A DNA stretch of 39,480 nucleotides from Pirellulales bacterium (GTDB lineage: Bacteria; Planctomycetota; Planctomycetia; Pirellulales; JACPPG01): the NCBI GenBank assembly GCA_035546535.1, contig DASZWQ010000003.1:1-39480 (forward strand), written 5' to 3'. Both the position numbers and the translations under genes were made by a program. Positions 23,176-31,120 of the stretch are shown in pieces. The notes under the pieces are model-generated. The model was not told where the DNA came from, did no database searches, and saw only the letters and a program-made list of their open reading frames with translations. Numbering within the stretch: the stretch's first letter is position 1; the number at the start of each line of letters is the position of its first letter.

Positions 23176-24510
23176 ATGTATCGTTCGGAGACCGTCGTCA
23201 GCGAAGCGGCGGTACTGGTCGGCGTCGTGTTGCCTTCGCATCAGTTTCCCGGCGCGCCGTTGGAAGAACTCGAAGGTCTGGCGAAAACGGCCGGGGCGCG
23301 CGTCGTGGGTCAACTGACCCAGCGCCGCGAAACGCCCGACAAGACGACCTACCTGGGCAAAGGCAAGGTCGAGGAGCTGCACCAACTGGTCGAAAGCGCC
23401 GATGCCGACGTCGTCGTCTTCGACAACGATCTCTCGCCCGCTCAGACGCGCAACCTGGAAAAGGCCACGGGCACAAAGGTGCTCGACCGCACCGAGCTGA
23501 TCCTCGACATCTTTGCCAGCCGCGCGCAAACGCACGAGGCGCGCCTGGCCGTCGAGCTCGCGCAGCTGCAATACTCACTGCCGCGATTGAAGCGGATGTG
23601 GACCCACTTGTCGCGCTTGAAAATGGGCATCGGCATGCGCGGTCCGGGTGAAAAACAATTAGAAGTCGACCGCCGCCTGGTCGAGAAGAAAATCCACGAC
23701 CTGCGCACCGAGCTCTCGACGATCCAGCGCCGCAAGGAGCGCCAGGTCGCCGCCCGACACGATCGTATGACGGTCTCGCTGGTAGGTTACACCAACGCCG
23801 GCAAGAGCACGCTGTTGAACATCCTTACCGGCGCGGACGTGTTGGCCGAGCATAAATTGTTCGCCACGCTCGACACGCGCACGCGCCGCTGGCAACTTCC
23901 CGGCTGGGGACCGGTGCTGTTGAGCGACACGGTCGGATTCATTCGCGACTTGCCGCACCATTTGATCGCCAGCTTCAAGGCAACACTGGAAGAGGCGCGC
24001 CAGGCCGACCTGCTACTACACGTGGCCGACGCCAGCAGTCCCGCCGTGTACCAACAGATCGCGTCGGTGTACGGCGTGCTCCAAGAGCTGGGGATCGAAG
24101 AAAAGGACACGCTCTTGGTCCTGAACAAAGTCGACGCGCTCTCGAATCGCGCACAGCTCGACGGGCTACTCGCGCGTTATCCGAACGCGATTCCCATCAG
24201 TGCCCGCCGCAAGGACGGCCTGGCACAATTGGCCGGGCGAACGAGCGAAGCCCTGAGCCGTGGCTTTCTCGACGTTGATGTCGAGACCGATGCCGCGAAC
24301 GGCCGACTGCTGGCCTTTCTCGCCGCCCATGCCGAGGTCCTGTCGCAACAGTACAACGACAGTCGGGTGACGGTACACTGCCGCATCCCGCAGCAGCACC
24401 TGGGACCGATCCGCGATTGGGCCACGAGCATTCGCCCCCATGCGACAGAAGGTAACGGTCATATCGAGAAACAAGCTATTGTTCGTGGCACCGTCGAGGA
24501 CGTCGCCTGA
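23176..24510 (+). CDS. hflX: ribosome-associated GTPase HflX
   Basis: An Obg-HflX family GTPase that splits or rescues stalled ribosomes. 444 residues. The N-terminal HflX domain has TYLGKGKVEELHQLV and VFDNDLSPAQTRNLE, followed by a coiled linker (GPGEKQLEVDRRLVEKKI), then G1 GYTNAGKSTLLN (about 202), G3 DTVGF (about 251) and G4 LNKVD (about 316). The start is ATG 23176 or GTG 23167, nine bases upstream in frame; neither has a strong ribosome binding site. TATACT at 23071-23076 may be a -10, without a good -35. The short-chain dehydrogenase follows after 30 bases and is probably co-transcribed. Confidence 0.95.
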   Translation: MYRSETVVSEAAVLVGVVLPSHQFPGAPLEELEGLAKTAGARVVGQLTQRRETPDKTTYLGKGKVEELHQLVESADADVVVFDNDLSPAQTRNLEKATGTKVLDRTELILDIFASRAQTHEARLAVELAQLQYSLPRLKRMWTHLSRLKMGIGMRGPGEKQLEVDRRLVEKKIHDLRTELSTIQRRKERQVAARHDRMTVSLVGYTNAGKSTLLNILTGADVLAEHKLFATLDTRTRRWQLPGWGPVLLSDTVGFIRDLPHHLIASFKATLEEARQADLLLHVADASSPAVYQQIASVYGVLQELGIEEKDTLLVLNKVDALSNRAQLDGLLARYPNAIPISARRKDGLAQLAGRTSEALSRGFLDVDVETDAANGRLLAFLAAHAEVLSQQYNDSRVTVHCRIPQQHLGPIRDWATSIRPHATEGNGHIEKQAIVRGTVEDVA

Positions 24511-24540
24511 ACGAGCTCCCCGGAACGGGAATCGCATTCC

Positions 24541-25326
24541 TTGTCACGTCGCGCCATCGAAGGTTGTCGAACGATAGTCACAGGTGCCACGAGCGGCATC
24601 GGCCGGGCCTTGGTGCTGGAACTTTTGCGCAAGCGCGCGCATGTCATCGCCACGGGCCGGCGCAAGGAGCGGCTGACGGCGCTCGTGGGCGAAGCCGCCG
24701 CATTGCCCGGCATGCTGGAAATCGTGGCCGGCGATATTACCGAGGCCGCCACGCGCCAGGCTTTGATGGCAACAGCCGCTGAGCAACTGGGGGGACTCGA
24801 CGCGCTCGTCAATAACGCCGGCGTCGGCGTCATTCGCGATTTCGCGCAATCCGAGCCCACGCAACTGCGCCAGGTGATGGAAGTGAACTTCTTCGCGGCC
24901 GTCGAACTCTCGCGCGCTGCCCTGCCACTATTAATCGCGGGCCGGAAGCCGTTGATCGTGAACGTGGCCTCGATCCTGGGGCATCGTGGCATCCCCCATT
25001 ACAGTGAATACTGCGCCAGCAAGTTCGCGCTTGTTGGCTTCAGCGAAGCGCTGCGGGCCGAGGTCGCCCATCAAGGTATCGATGTGCTTCTCGTCAGCCC
25101 CGGCACCACGCGGTCCGAGTTTTTCGATTCTCTGGCGGCCGAGCAAGTGGGCGTAGGCAGCCGCGGCGAAGGGGGAGTGCCGCCCGAGGACGTGGCCCGA
25201 GCCACGGTTCGTGCCATGAAACACGGCAAGCACCTGATCGTGCCGAATCGCCAGGGCCGCATCTTGCTGTGGCTGAATCGGCTTTCCCCGCGGCTGGCCG
25301 ACGCGCTGGTGTCGCGTTTCGGATAA
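24541..25326 (+). CDS. short-chain dehydrogenase/reductase
   Basis: A classical SDR of 261 residues. It shows the cofactor motif TGATSGIGRA (about 14-23), NNAGVG, the catalytic Ser region NVASILG and the active-site YSEYCASK. The Arg-rich TGRRKERL after the second strand favours NADP(H). The first codon is TTG at 24541: no ATG precedes the cofactor motif, and the frame begins only here, 30 bases after hflX. The C-terminus ends in a helical region with several Arg (RQGRILLWLNRLSPRLADAL) that could be membrane-associated, as in DltE-like SDRs. The substrate is not known. Confidence 0.9.
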   Translation: MSRRAIEGCRTIVTGATSGIGRALVLELLRKRAHVIATGRRKERLTALVGEAAALPGMLEIVAGDITEAATRQALMATAAEQLGGLDALVNNAGVGVIRDFAQSEPTQLRQVMEVNFFAAVELSRAALPLLIAGRKPLIVNVASILGHRGIPHYSEYCASKFALVGFSEALRAEVAHQGIDVLLVSPGTTRSEFFDSLAAEQVGVGSRGEGGVPPEDVARATVRAMKHGKHLIVPNRQGRILLWLNRLSPRLADALVSRFG

Positions 25327-25355
25327 CTTGGGCGAGGTTCGGGTAATCAAGCGCG

Positions 25356-25384
25356 TTTTGCATTGCCCCGCGGCTTGTTAAACT
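25356..25384 (+). promoter_or_regulatory. candidate promoter of the exported Gfo/Idh/MocA gene
   Basis: TTTTGC (25356-25361), a 17-base spacer and TAAACT (25379-25384), about 88 bases before the ATG. The -35 is weak. Confidence 0.4.
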
Positions 25385-25472
25385 TGACGGCGAGGTTTGA
25401 CCCGCCATTGCACGCCGCCGGCCACCCCCTTGGGGCGGCAGCCGGACGATTCTCTCCTTCGGAGCCTTAACG

Positions 25473-26939
25473 ATGTCGTCACGCTCTCGCACGTCCCTCT
25501 CGCGCCGCAAATTTCTCGAAGACTCGATGCTCGCCGCGGCCGCGGCCGTTGCCGCGGGAGGCGTCGCCCATGTTCATGCCGAGGAAGCGGCGCCGGCCAG
25601 CAAGAGCCCTAACGAAAAACTGGGCGTGGCGTGCGTCGGCGTGCGCGGCCAGGGAAACAGTCACCTCGGCGCGTACTCGAGGCGTCCTGATACCGAAGTT
25701 TTGTACGTGTGCGACGTCGACGAGAGCGTCGGCCAGCAGCGCGTCAAGGAAGTGGCCGCTCGGCAGGGACGCGCCCCGAAGTACGTCCAGGACCTGCGGC
25801 AAATGCTCGAGGACAAATCGGTCGACATCGTAACCACGGCCACGCCCAATCACTGGCACGCGCTGGTGGCGATTTGGGCCATCCAGAACGGCAAGGACGT
25901 GTACGTCGAAAAGCCGGTGAGCCACAACGTCAGCGAAGGTCGACGCATCGTCGATGCCGCGCGCAAGTACAACCGAATCTGCCAGACCGGCACGCAGTGC
26001 CGCTCGATGAAGGGCTCGATCGATGCCATCAAGTACGTTCACGAAGGCAAGATCGGCAAGCTCTCGATCGCCCGCGGTCTGTGCTACAAGTCGCGCCCTT
26101 CGATCGGGCCGAAAGGCGATTACCCGATTCCCGCCAGCGTGAACTACGACCTCTGGTCAGGCCCCGCGCCGGTCAAGCCGCTCACGCGCGAGAAGCTGCA
26201 CTACGACTGGCACTGGATGTGGGATTACGGCAACGGCGACCTGGGGAACCAGGGCATTCATCAAATGGACCTGGCCCGCTGGGGCCTGGGCGCCAAGACG
26301 CTCAGCACCGAAGTCGTCAGCTACGGCGGGCGCTTGGGCTACGAAGATGCCGGCGAGACGGCCAACACGCAGACCATCATTCACGACTACGGCGATCAGC
26401 AACTCGTCTTCGAAGTACGCGGCCTGCCGACTGAGCCGCTGCGCGGCGCAAAGGTGGGCGTGATCTTCGAAGGCGCCGACGGTTTCGTGGTGCTCACCGA
26501 GTACACGGCCGGCGCCGCCTTTGATCTCAAGGGAAACAAGGTCGCCGAATTCCAGGGAGGTGGCGATCACCACGGCAATTTCCTGAAGGCCGTGCGCAGT
26601 CGTAACCCGGCCGACCTTAACGCCGATATTCTCGAAGGGCATCTGTCGAGCGCCCTGTGCCACATGGGCAACATCTCGTACCGCTTGGGCACGCAAGAGC
26701 CGCTTCGGCAAGTCGAAATGCGGCTGGCCGGCAACGACGACGCGATCGACACCTTCGAGCGCTTCAGCGACCACTTAAAGAGTAACGGCGTCGATATCGA
26801 CAAGGCGCAAATCGGCTACGGCCGCGAATTGCACTTCGACATCGACGACGAGCGCTTCGTCAACGATTCGCAAGCCGACGCGATGCTGACGCGTGAATAC
26901 CGCGCCCCGTTCATCGTGCCGCCCGCCGGGCGCGTTTAG
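25473..26939 (+). CDS. TAT-exported Gfo/Idh/MocA family oxidoreductase
   Basis: 488 residues. The twin-arginine signal is LSRRKFLEDSMLAAAAAVAAGG. The N-terminal Rossmann domain has VACVGVRGQGNSHLGAY and CDVDE, and the family signature EKPVSHNVSEGRRIVDAARKYN includes the catalytic-region Glu-Lys-Pro. The C-terminal domain has the HWMWDYGNGDLGNQGIHQMDLARW stretch typical of planctomycete members. It probably oxidises a sugar or inositol derivative with NAD(P) carried through export; the substrate is unknown. GGAG lies about 10 bases before the ATG. It is monocistronic, with palindromic repeat 26953-26997 after its stop. Confidence 0.93.
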   Translation: MSSRSRTSLSRRKFLEDSMLAAAAAVAAGGVAHVHAEEAAPASKSPNEKLGVACVGVRGQGNSHLGAYSRRPDTEVLYVCDVDESVGQQRVKEVAARQGRAPKYVQDLRQMLEDKSVDIVTTATPNHWHALVAIWAIQNGKDVYVEKPVSHNVSEGRRIVDAARKYNRICQTGTQCRSMKGSIDAIKYVHEGKIGKLSIARGLCYKSRPSIGPKGDYPIPASVNYDLWSGPAPVKPLTREKLHYDWHWMWDYGNGDLGNQGIHQMDLARWGLGAKTLSTEVVSYGGRLGYEDAGETANTQTIIHDYGDQQLVFEVRGLPTEPLRGAKVGVIFEGADGFVVLTEYTAGAAFDLKGNKVAEFQGGGDHHGNFLKAVRSRNPADLNADILEGHLSSALCHMGNISYRLGTQEPLRQVEMRLAGNDDAIDTFERFSDHLKSNGVDIDKAQIGYGRELHFDIDDERFVNDSQADAMLTREYRAPFIVPPAGRV

Positions 26940-26952
26940 CCGTTATTGCCGC

Positions 26953-26997
26953 AGGTGCCGCGTGAAGGACACTGGTGGCAAGCCACCAGTCGCACCC
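26953..26997. repeat. dispersed palindrome, GGTGCCACTGGT family, copy 3
   Basis: ACTGGTGG (26971-26978) and CCACCAGT (26983-26990) form an 8-bp hairpin with a CAAG loop. The outer bases (AGGTGCC and GCACCC) are a degenerate outer arm. It sits between the convergent Gfo/Idh/MocA genes. Confidence 0.75.
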
Positions 26998-27035
26998 GCG
27001 CGTTCAGCCGTTGCGCCGCAGGCGCCCGTGGCGTC

Positions 27036-28154
27036 CTACCCCGCTTCGCGCCGCTCGACCGGCGCACCGGCCGGCTTGCGCCCCCAGTGTGGGCCCGGAA
27101 TGATCTGCCGCACCGGCGCCACTGTCGGACCGACGGGCCCCTCGGGCGTGCCGTCCCAGGCATGTCGGGCCATCTTGGCCATGATGCGCTCGGCAACGTC
27201 GACCGCGTCGCGGCCGGCTTCGCCCGGCACTTGGGGCATGCGCCCCGACCGAATGCTGTCGGCAAAATCGACGAGCTCAGCGGTGATCGCGTCGCGCGGC
27301 TCGATCGTCATTTGCTCGATCGGCAAGTGATCCGCCAGCAGCCGGTCCTTAAGCGCCGACCGCTCGGCCATCGACAGTCGTTCGATATCCAGCTCGCGAC
27401 GCACGATCGATTCGCTAGGTCGCACAAGCGCCACCGTCCGCGTCGTGAAATCAAGGCTCGCCAGCGCCCGGCTCGACCAGATATCCATCGTGCGGGCCGG
27501 CAGACGGCTGGCACGCGACGCGCTCAATTCGGCCACGCAGCCATTCTCGAACGACAACCGCGCGTTGGCCACGTCCTCGTGCTGACCGAAAAGGGCCAGG
27601 CCGATTGCTTCGACCTGCCGTAGCGGCGAACGCACCAGCGACAACACCAGATCGATATCATGAATCATCAAGTCCATGACCACGCCGATATCGGTCGAGC
27701 GAAACGAAAAGCCCGAGCGGCGCACGGCCGTGACGTACTTCGGCGTGGCCAGATGCGGCAGTGCCGCGGCGAAGGCCGGATTGAATCGTTCGACGTGTCC
27801 TACTTGCAGGACAGTTCCTTGCCGGCGCGCGGCGTCGACCAGCTCGCACGCTTCGACGTACGTGCTGGCCAGCGGCTTTTCGACGAGCAGGTGAACGCCC
27901 CGCTCGATCAGTTCGCCGGCCACCATGTGATGAAAACGGGTGGGCGTGGCAATGATCGCCGCGTCGATATTTCCCGAAAGCTCGCGCGGGTCGCGATAGC
28001 CGGGCACGCCATAGGCGGCGGTCGCCTGCGCCAGGTTCTCGGCGATTGGATCGACCAGGCCGACCAGCGAGAATTGCGGCAGGCCGGCCAGAATCCGGGC
28101 GTGGATTTTTCCCAGATGGCCGACACCAACGACGGCCACGTTGAGCGGTTTCAA
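27036..28154 (-). CDS. Gfo/Idh/MocA oxidoreductase coupled to lpxA (GnnA-like candidate)
   Basis: 372 residues and no signal peptide, so cytosolic. The Rossmann motif VAVVGVGHLGKIHARIL, EKPLASTYVEACELVDAARRQG, GHVERFNPAFAAALPHL and DLMIHDIDLVLSLV are visible. The start is TTG 28154, which overlaps the lpxA stop in a TTGA; GGAGGAG lies 6 bases before it, a strong ribosome binding site. Position and type match GnnA, which oxidises the 3-hydroxyl of UDP-GlcNAc as the first step to 3-amino lipid A in some bacteria. GnnA needs the aminotransferase GnnB, and no such gene is in the window. Alternatively it modifies another sugar nucleotide. The C-terminal 45 residues are Pro/Arg-rich and unlike the family. 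Confidence 0.88.
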   Translation of the reverse strand: MKPLNVAVVGVGHLGKIHARILAGLPQFSLVGLVDPIAENLAQATAAYGVPGYRDPRELSGNIDAAIIATPTRFHHMVAGELIERGVHLLVEKPLASTYVEACELVDAARRQGTVLQVGHVERFNPAFAAALPHLATPKYVTAVRRSGFSFRSTDIGVVMDLMIHDIDLVLSLVRSPLRQVEAIGLALFGQHEDVANARLSFENGCVAELSASRASRLPARTMDIWSSRALASLDFTTRTVALVRPSESIVRRELDIERLSMAERSALKDRLLADHLPIEQMTIEPRDAITAELVDFADSIRSGRMPQVPGEAGRDAVDVAERIMAKMARHAWDGTPEGPVGPTVAPVRQIIPGPHWGRKPAGAPVERREAG

Positions 28155-28957
28155 GCGGCTCTCCTCCGCTCGCGAGCGCGGCCGTGCTTACCTTGCTGCT
28201 GCTGCTCGACGAAACTGAGCAGGTTTTGTACCTCGGGCGTGACCAGGTTGTTGCCGCGCAAGATTTCGCGGGCATGCTCCAGGCCTACCTTCGCGCGGAA
28301 CAACAGCCGATGCGCTTCGGCCAGGCTGTCGATCGACTCGGAGGAGAAATCCTTGCGCTTGAGCGCGACGACGTTGATGCACCGTGGCCGCGTGGGGTGT
28401 CCGTCGACCAGCATGTACGGCGGAACGTCGTGCAGCACCCGGCTCATGCCCGCCACGAAGCTGTAGGAGCCGATCGTGGCGTAATGGTGCACGCCGACTC
28501 CGCCCGAGATCGAGGCGTAATCGTGAACGTGTACATGGCCGCCCAAGAGCGTGCCGTTGGCCATGATGATGTGATCGCCGACGCGGCAATCGTGGGCCAC
28601 GTGCGAGCAAGCCATGAAGAAGTTGTTGTTGCCGACCGAGGTGACGCCGTCTTCCTTCTCGGTGGCGCGGTTGATCGTGACGCCTTCGCGAATGACGTTC
28701 GCATCGCCGATCGAGACCTGCGTGTCACTCCCCCGGTAGCTGATATCCTGCGGCTCGCCGCCGATAACCACGCCCGGATAGATGTGGTTGTTCTGGCCGA
28801 TGGTGACGTGACCCATGATGGTCACGTTGTTCTCCAGCCGCGTCCCGCGTCCGATGCGGACGTGGGGGCCGATGACGCAGAAAGGCCCGATTTCGACGTC
28901 GACGTCGATTTCGGCGCGGGCGTCGATCGCGACGTGTTCCGAGACGTAGGTTGCCAT
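28151..28957 (-). CDS. lpxA: UDP-N-acetylglucosamine acyltransferase LpxA
   Basis: The first enzyme of lipid A synthesis, transferring a 3-hydroxyacyl chain from ACP to UDP-GlcNAc (or its 3-amino analogue). 268 residues. Hexapeptide repeats of a left-handed beta-helix run from about residue 5 to 185 (IGPFCVIGPHVRIGRGTRLENNVTI). The catalytic His lies in SHVAHDCRVG, and GHVHVHDYASISGG and HDVPPYMLVDGHPTRPRCINVVALKR complete the active-site and C-terminal helical regions. E. coli has GNHATPFGVN at the latter place, so the donor pocket differs. It follows lpxC after 130 bases and overlaps the next gene by TTGA. Confidence 0.95.
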   Translation of the reverse strand: MATYVSEHVAIDARAEIDVDVEIGPFCVIGPHVRIGRGTRLENNVTIMGHVTIGQNNHIYPGVVIGGEPQDISYRGSDTQVSIGDANVIREGVTINRATEKEDGVTSVGNNNFFMACSHVAHDCRVGDHIIMANGTLLGGHVHVHDYASISGGVGVHHYATIGSYSFVAGMSRVLHDVPPYMLVDGHPTRPRCINVVALKRKDFSSESIDSLAEAHRLLFRAKVGLEHAREILRGNNLVTPEVQNLLSFVEQQQQGKHGRARERRRAA

Positions 28958-29087
28958 GAACGATCAGCTCCGCGCATCCGGCGTCGGCCGAGCGAAGGTC
29001 TGATCGCCGGCCGCGTCGAGACAATTCGAAAAAAGATTCCCTATTTTCGTCGATCCACGCTGAGCCCTTGGCATCGACCGTCACAGC

Positions 29088-29963
29088 CTAGGCCGAACGG
29101 CGATGAGCCACGAGCATGTCACCCTCTTGCAAAAGCACACGCACCAATTCCGCGTTGAGTCGATGCCCGCTGCGATGCGCGACGAAGTGCCCAATCAGAT
29201 CGCACCCGGCCAGCGCCAGGTCGCCCACCAGGTCGAGCGCTTTGTGCCGGACGCATTCGTCGCGGTAGCGCAATTCGTTGTCGATCGGCCCGTCGCCGTC
29301 GAAGATCAGCAAATCCTTGACCGAAGCCCGCCGGCCTAACCCTTGCGCCACCAGCCAATCGGCTTCGCTCTTGAGCATGAACGTTCGGCTGGGGGCCAGC
29401 TCGCGCTGGAACGAGTCGGGCGTAATCGGCATGGTCAGCGTCTGGCGGCCGATCGCGTTGCCCGATCCGTAGTCGATGCGAAACTTGATCGACATACCGG
29501 GGCCGGCCGAGGGGCGCGCCTCGATCCAACTGTCGATGTCACCCAGCCGCGTTACCTCGCGCACGACAAGCGCGTTGCGCAGCGAGTTTTGCGTGACCAT
29601 GCCGGCGGCCACGAGCGCCTCGACAAACGGCTGGCTCGATCCGTCGCAGCCGGGCATTTCCACGGTATCGACCCACACTTCGCAATTGTCGATCCGCAAG
29701 CCGGCCAGCGCCGCCATGATGTGCTCGACCATCTCGACACTCGCGCTACCGGCACGCAAGGTCGTGCGGCGCGGCGTCTCGACCCGCTGAGCGACCGTGG
29801 CCGGAATCCGCTGCGGCTTGGCCAGATCGCCACGCACGAAGATCACGCCGGTATCGGGCGGGGCCGGACGAAACTCGACCCGCACGTCCTTGCCGCTCCA
29901 ATAACCGAAACCTTCGACAACCGCCGGTTTTTCGATCGTACGCTGCTGTCTGGGAATGTACAT
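29088..29963 (-). CDS. lpxC: UDP-3-O-acyl-N-acetylglucosamine deacetylase LpxC
   Basis: The zinc-dependent committed step of lipid A synthesis. 291 residues from ATG 29963; 14 further codons are open upstream, but the family begins with an RQQRTI-type sequence as here. Zinc and catalytic residues are visible: Glu-His in MVEHIMAALAGL (about 78), and His and Asp in VRHKALDLVGDLALAG (about 239-244). GHFVAHRSGHRLN carries the second active-site His, and MPGCDGSSQPFV and SRTFML complete the pattern. It stands alone, unlike the LpxC-FabZ fusions of some phyla. No lpxD or fabZ lies in the window. Downstream of the OmpH-like gene and probably in one operon with it and lpxA. Confidence 0.95.
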   Translation of the reverse strand: MYIPRQQRTIEKPAVVEGFGYWSGKDVRVEFRPAPPDTGVIFVRGDLAKPQRIPATVAQRVETPRRTTLRAGSASVEMVEHIMAALAGLRIDNCEVWVDTVEMPGCDGSSQPFVEALVAAGMVTQNSLRNALVVREVTRLGDIDSWIEARPSAGPGMSIKFRIDYGSGNAIGRQTLTMPITPDSFQRELAPSRTFMLKSEADWLVAQGLGRRASVKDLLIFDGDGPIDNELRYRDECVRHKALDLVGDLALAGCDLIGHFVAHRSGHRLNAELVRVLLQEGDMLVAHRRSA

Positions 29964-30052
29964 CAGGCTGGCCAAAGCAATCGGGGACCCGGATGAAAAA
30001 TCCAACGAGAGTTGTTCGCCCGGCCGCCCTCGCGGCGCGGGCTGACGAGCTG

Positions 30053-30802
30053 TTAGCGACGTGGCGGTTGTTGCACACCCGGGCGCTGAGCGGCAGGATT
30101 CGTCCCCGCGGCGCCGCGCGGCTGCTGGGCCTTCATCCGGTCGAGAATGATCGGCGTGATGTCGACGACCGGGTTGTAATACAGCACCATCTTCTGCATC
30201 TCGCGCATGATCTCTTCTGGATTGTCCTTGTTGGCTTCATCACCATTGAACTTCAGGACGAGCGTGATGCGGTTGGCTTCGGCGTAGTAACGGACTTCGG
30301 CCAGGATCGACTGGTAGACTTCGTAGTAAATCTTGGCTTCCGCCTCTTGGAACTTCTTCTTCGTGATGTTGACGTCCACGCTCAGGCCGGCCTGCCGCTT
30401 GGTGATTTCTTCTTCCAGCTTCTTGAAGTCGGGGCTGCCCCGATTCAGGTCGTCGAGTTGCACCATCAACTTTTGAATCTCATCGCGCTTGATTTTCAGG
30501 GCGTTCTCCGCCCCTTCCGCTTCGCGGCGCAATTCTTCCAAGCGGTGGTTGAAGCCGCCATGATTCTTGAGCACGTAGGGCAGGTCGATCAGGGCCACGC
30601 CACCCGGAACGGCGCCGCCGTGCTGCGCAGCCGCATGGTGAGCGGCGCCGCCCGCGGGCGCACCGCCTGCCGGCGGCGTCGCGTTCCGCGGAGGTTGCTG
30701 CGGCGGTTGACCCGCCGGTTGTTGCTGGGAATGGGCCGTGCTGGTGAGGGCCAGCGCCGTGAACAGAGCCGCGAACGTACCTCGGCAAAGTGATTTGGCC
30801 AC
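30053..30802 (-). CDS. OmpH/Skp-like periplasmic chaperone
   Basis: 249 residues from GTG 30802, with AAGGAG nine bases upstream. The signal peptide (about 1-25, ending AHSQQQ) is followed by a low-complexity Pro/Gln/Gly/His segment (26-68) and then the OmpH domain: VALIDLPYVLKNHGGFNHRLEELRREAE and a long coiled coil to about 200, ending in the strand-forming IYYEVYQSILAEVRYYAEANRITLVL. Skp-type trimers hold unfolded outer-membrane proteins in the periplasm. A Pro/Gln/Arg-rich tail ends the protein. First gene of the lipid A block, a frequent position in diderm bacteria. No bamA or lpxD is seen. Confidence 0.9.
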   Translation of the reverse strand: MAKSLCRGTFAALFTALALTSTAHSQQQPAGQPPQQPPRNATPPAGGAPAGGAAHHAAAQHGGAVPGGVALIDLPYVLKNHGGFNHRLEELRREAEGAENALKIKRDEIQKLMVQLDDLNRGSPDFKKLEEEITKRQAGLSVDVNITKKKFQEAEAKIYYEVYQSILAEVRYYAEANRITLVLKFNGDEANKDNPEEIMREMQKMVLYYNPVVDITPIILDRMKAQQPRGAAGTNPAAQRPGVQQPPRR

Positions 30803-31120
30803 TTTTCAGCACTCCTTGCTGTTCGGCGAATATTCCTCGGCCGAGCGTCATCCTGACGAATTGTCTCAGCCGCGGAGCCCATGACAGGGTTAGATGGGGG
30901 TCATTGGCGAGGCGGTATTGTGCCGACAAGCGCCGGATGGGTAAAGGCCAGAAAATTGGCCCGTCCGCGGTGCTTTAAAGGCTTCGGGCGAAGGTAGTTC
31001 GGCCTTGGCGAATTGCGGTCGCGGCCACGAGCCGTAAGAAATGCGCAAGCCATTTTGGGCCGGTTCAAACAACCTGCGCGCTCAAGGCGCAAGCCCCGCA
31101 CGTGCGCTCGGCGGCGGCCT
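30803..31120. other. 318-base intergenic region
   Basis: The leader of the OmpH-like gene and the trailer of the minus-strand ATPase gene. No supportable gene, RNA fold or clear promoter pair was found. Confidence 0.45.

Noticed and set aside
17714-26939. An operon linking the TAT isomerase and the exported Gfo/Idh/MocA enzyme
   Set aside because: They are 7 kb apart with rnpB and unrelated genes between them, and each has its own promoter.
28184-29158. 324-residue plus-strand frame
   Set aside because: Covers lpxA in antisense; its composition mirrors the hexapeptide repeats.
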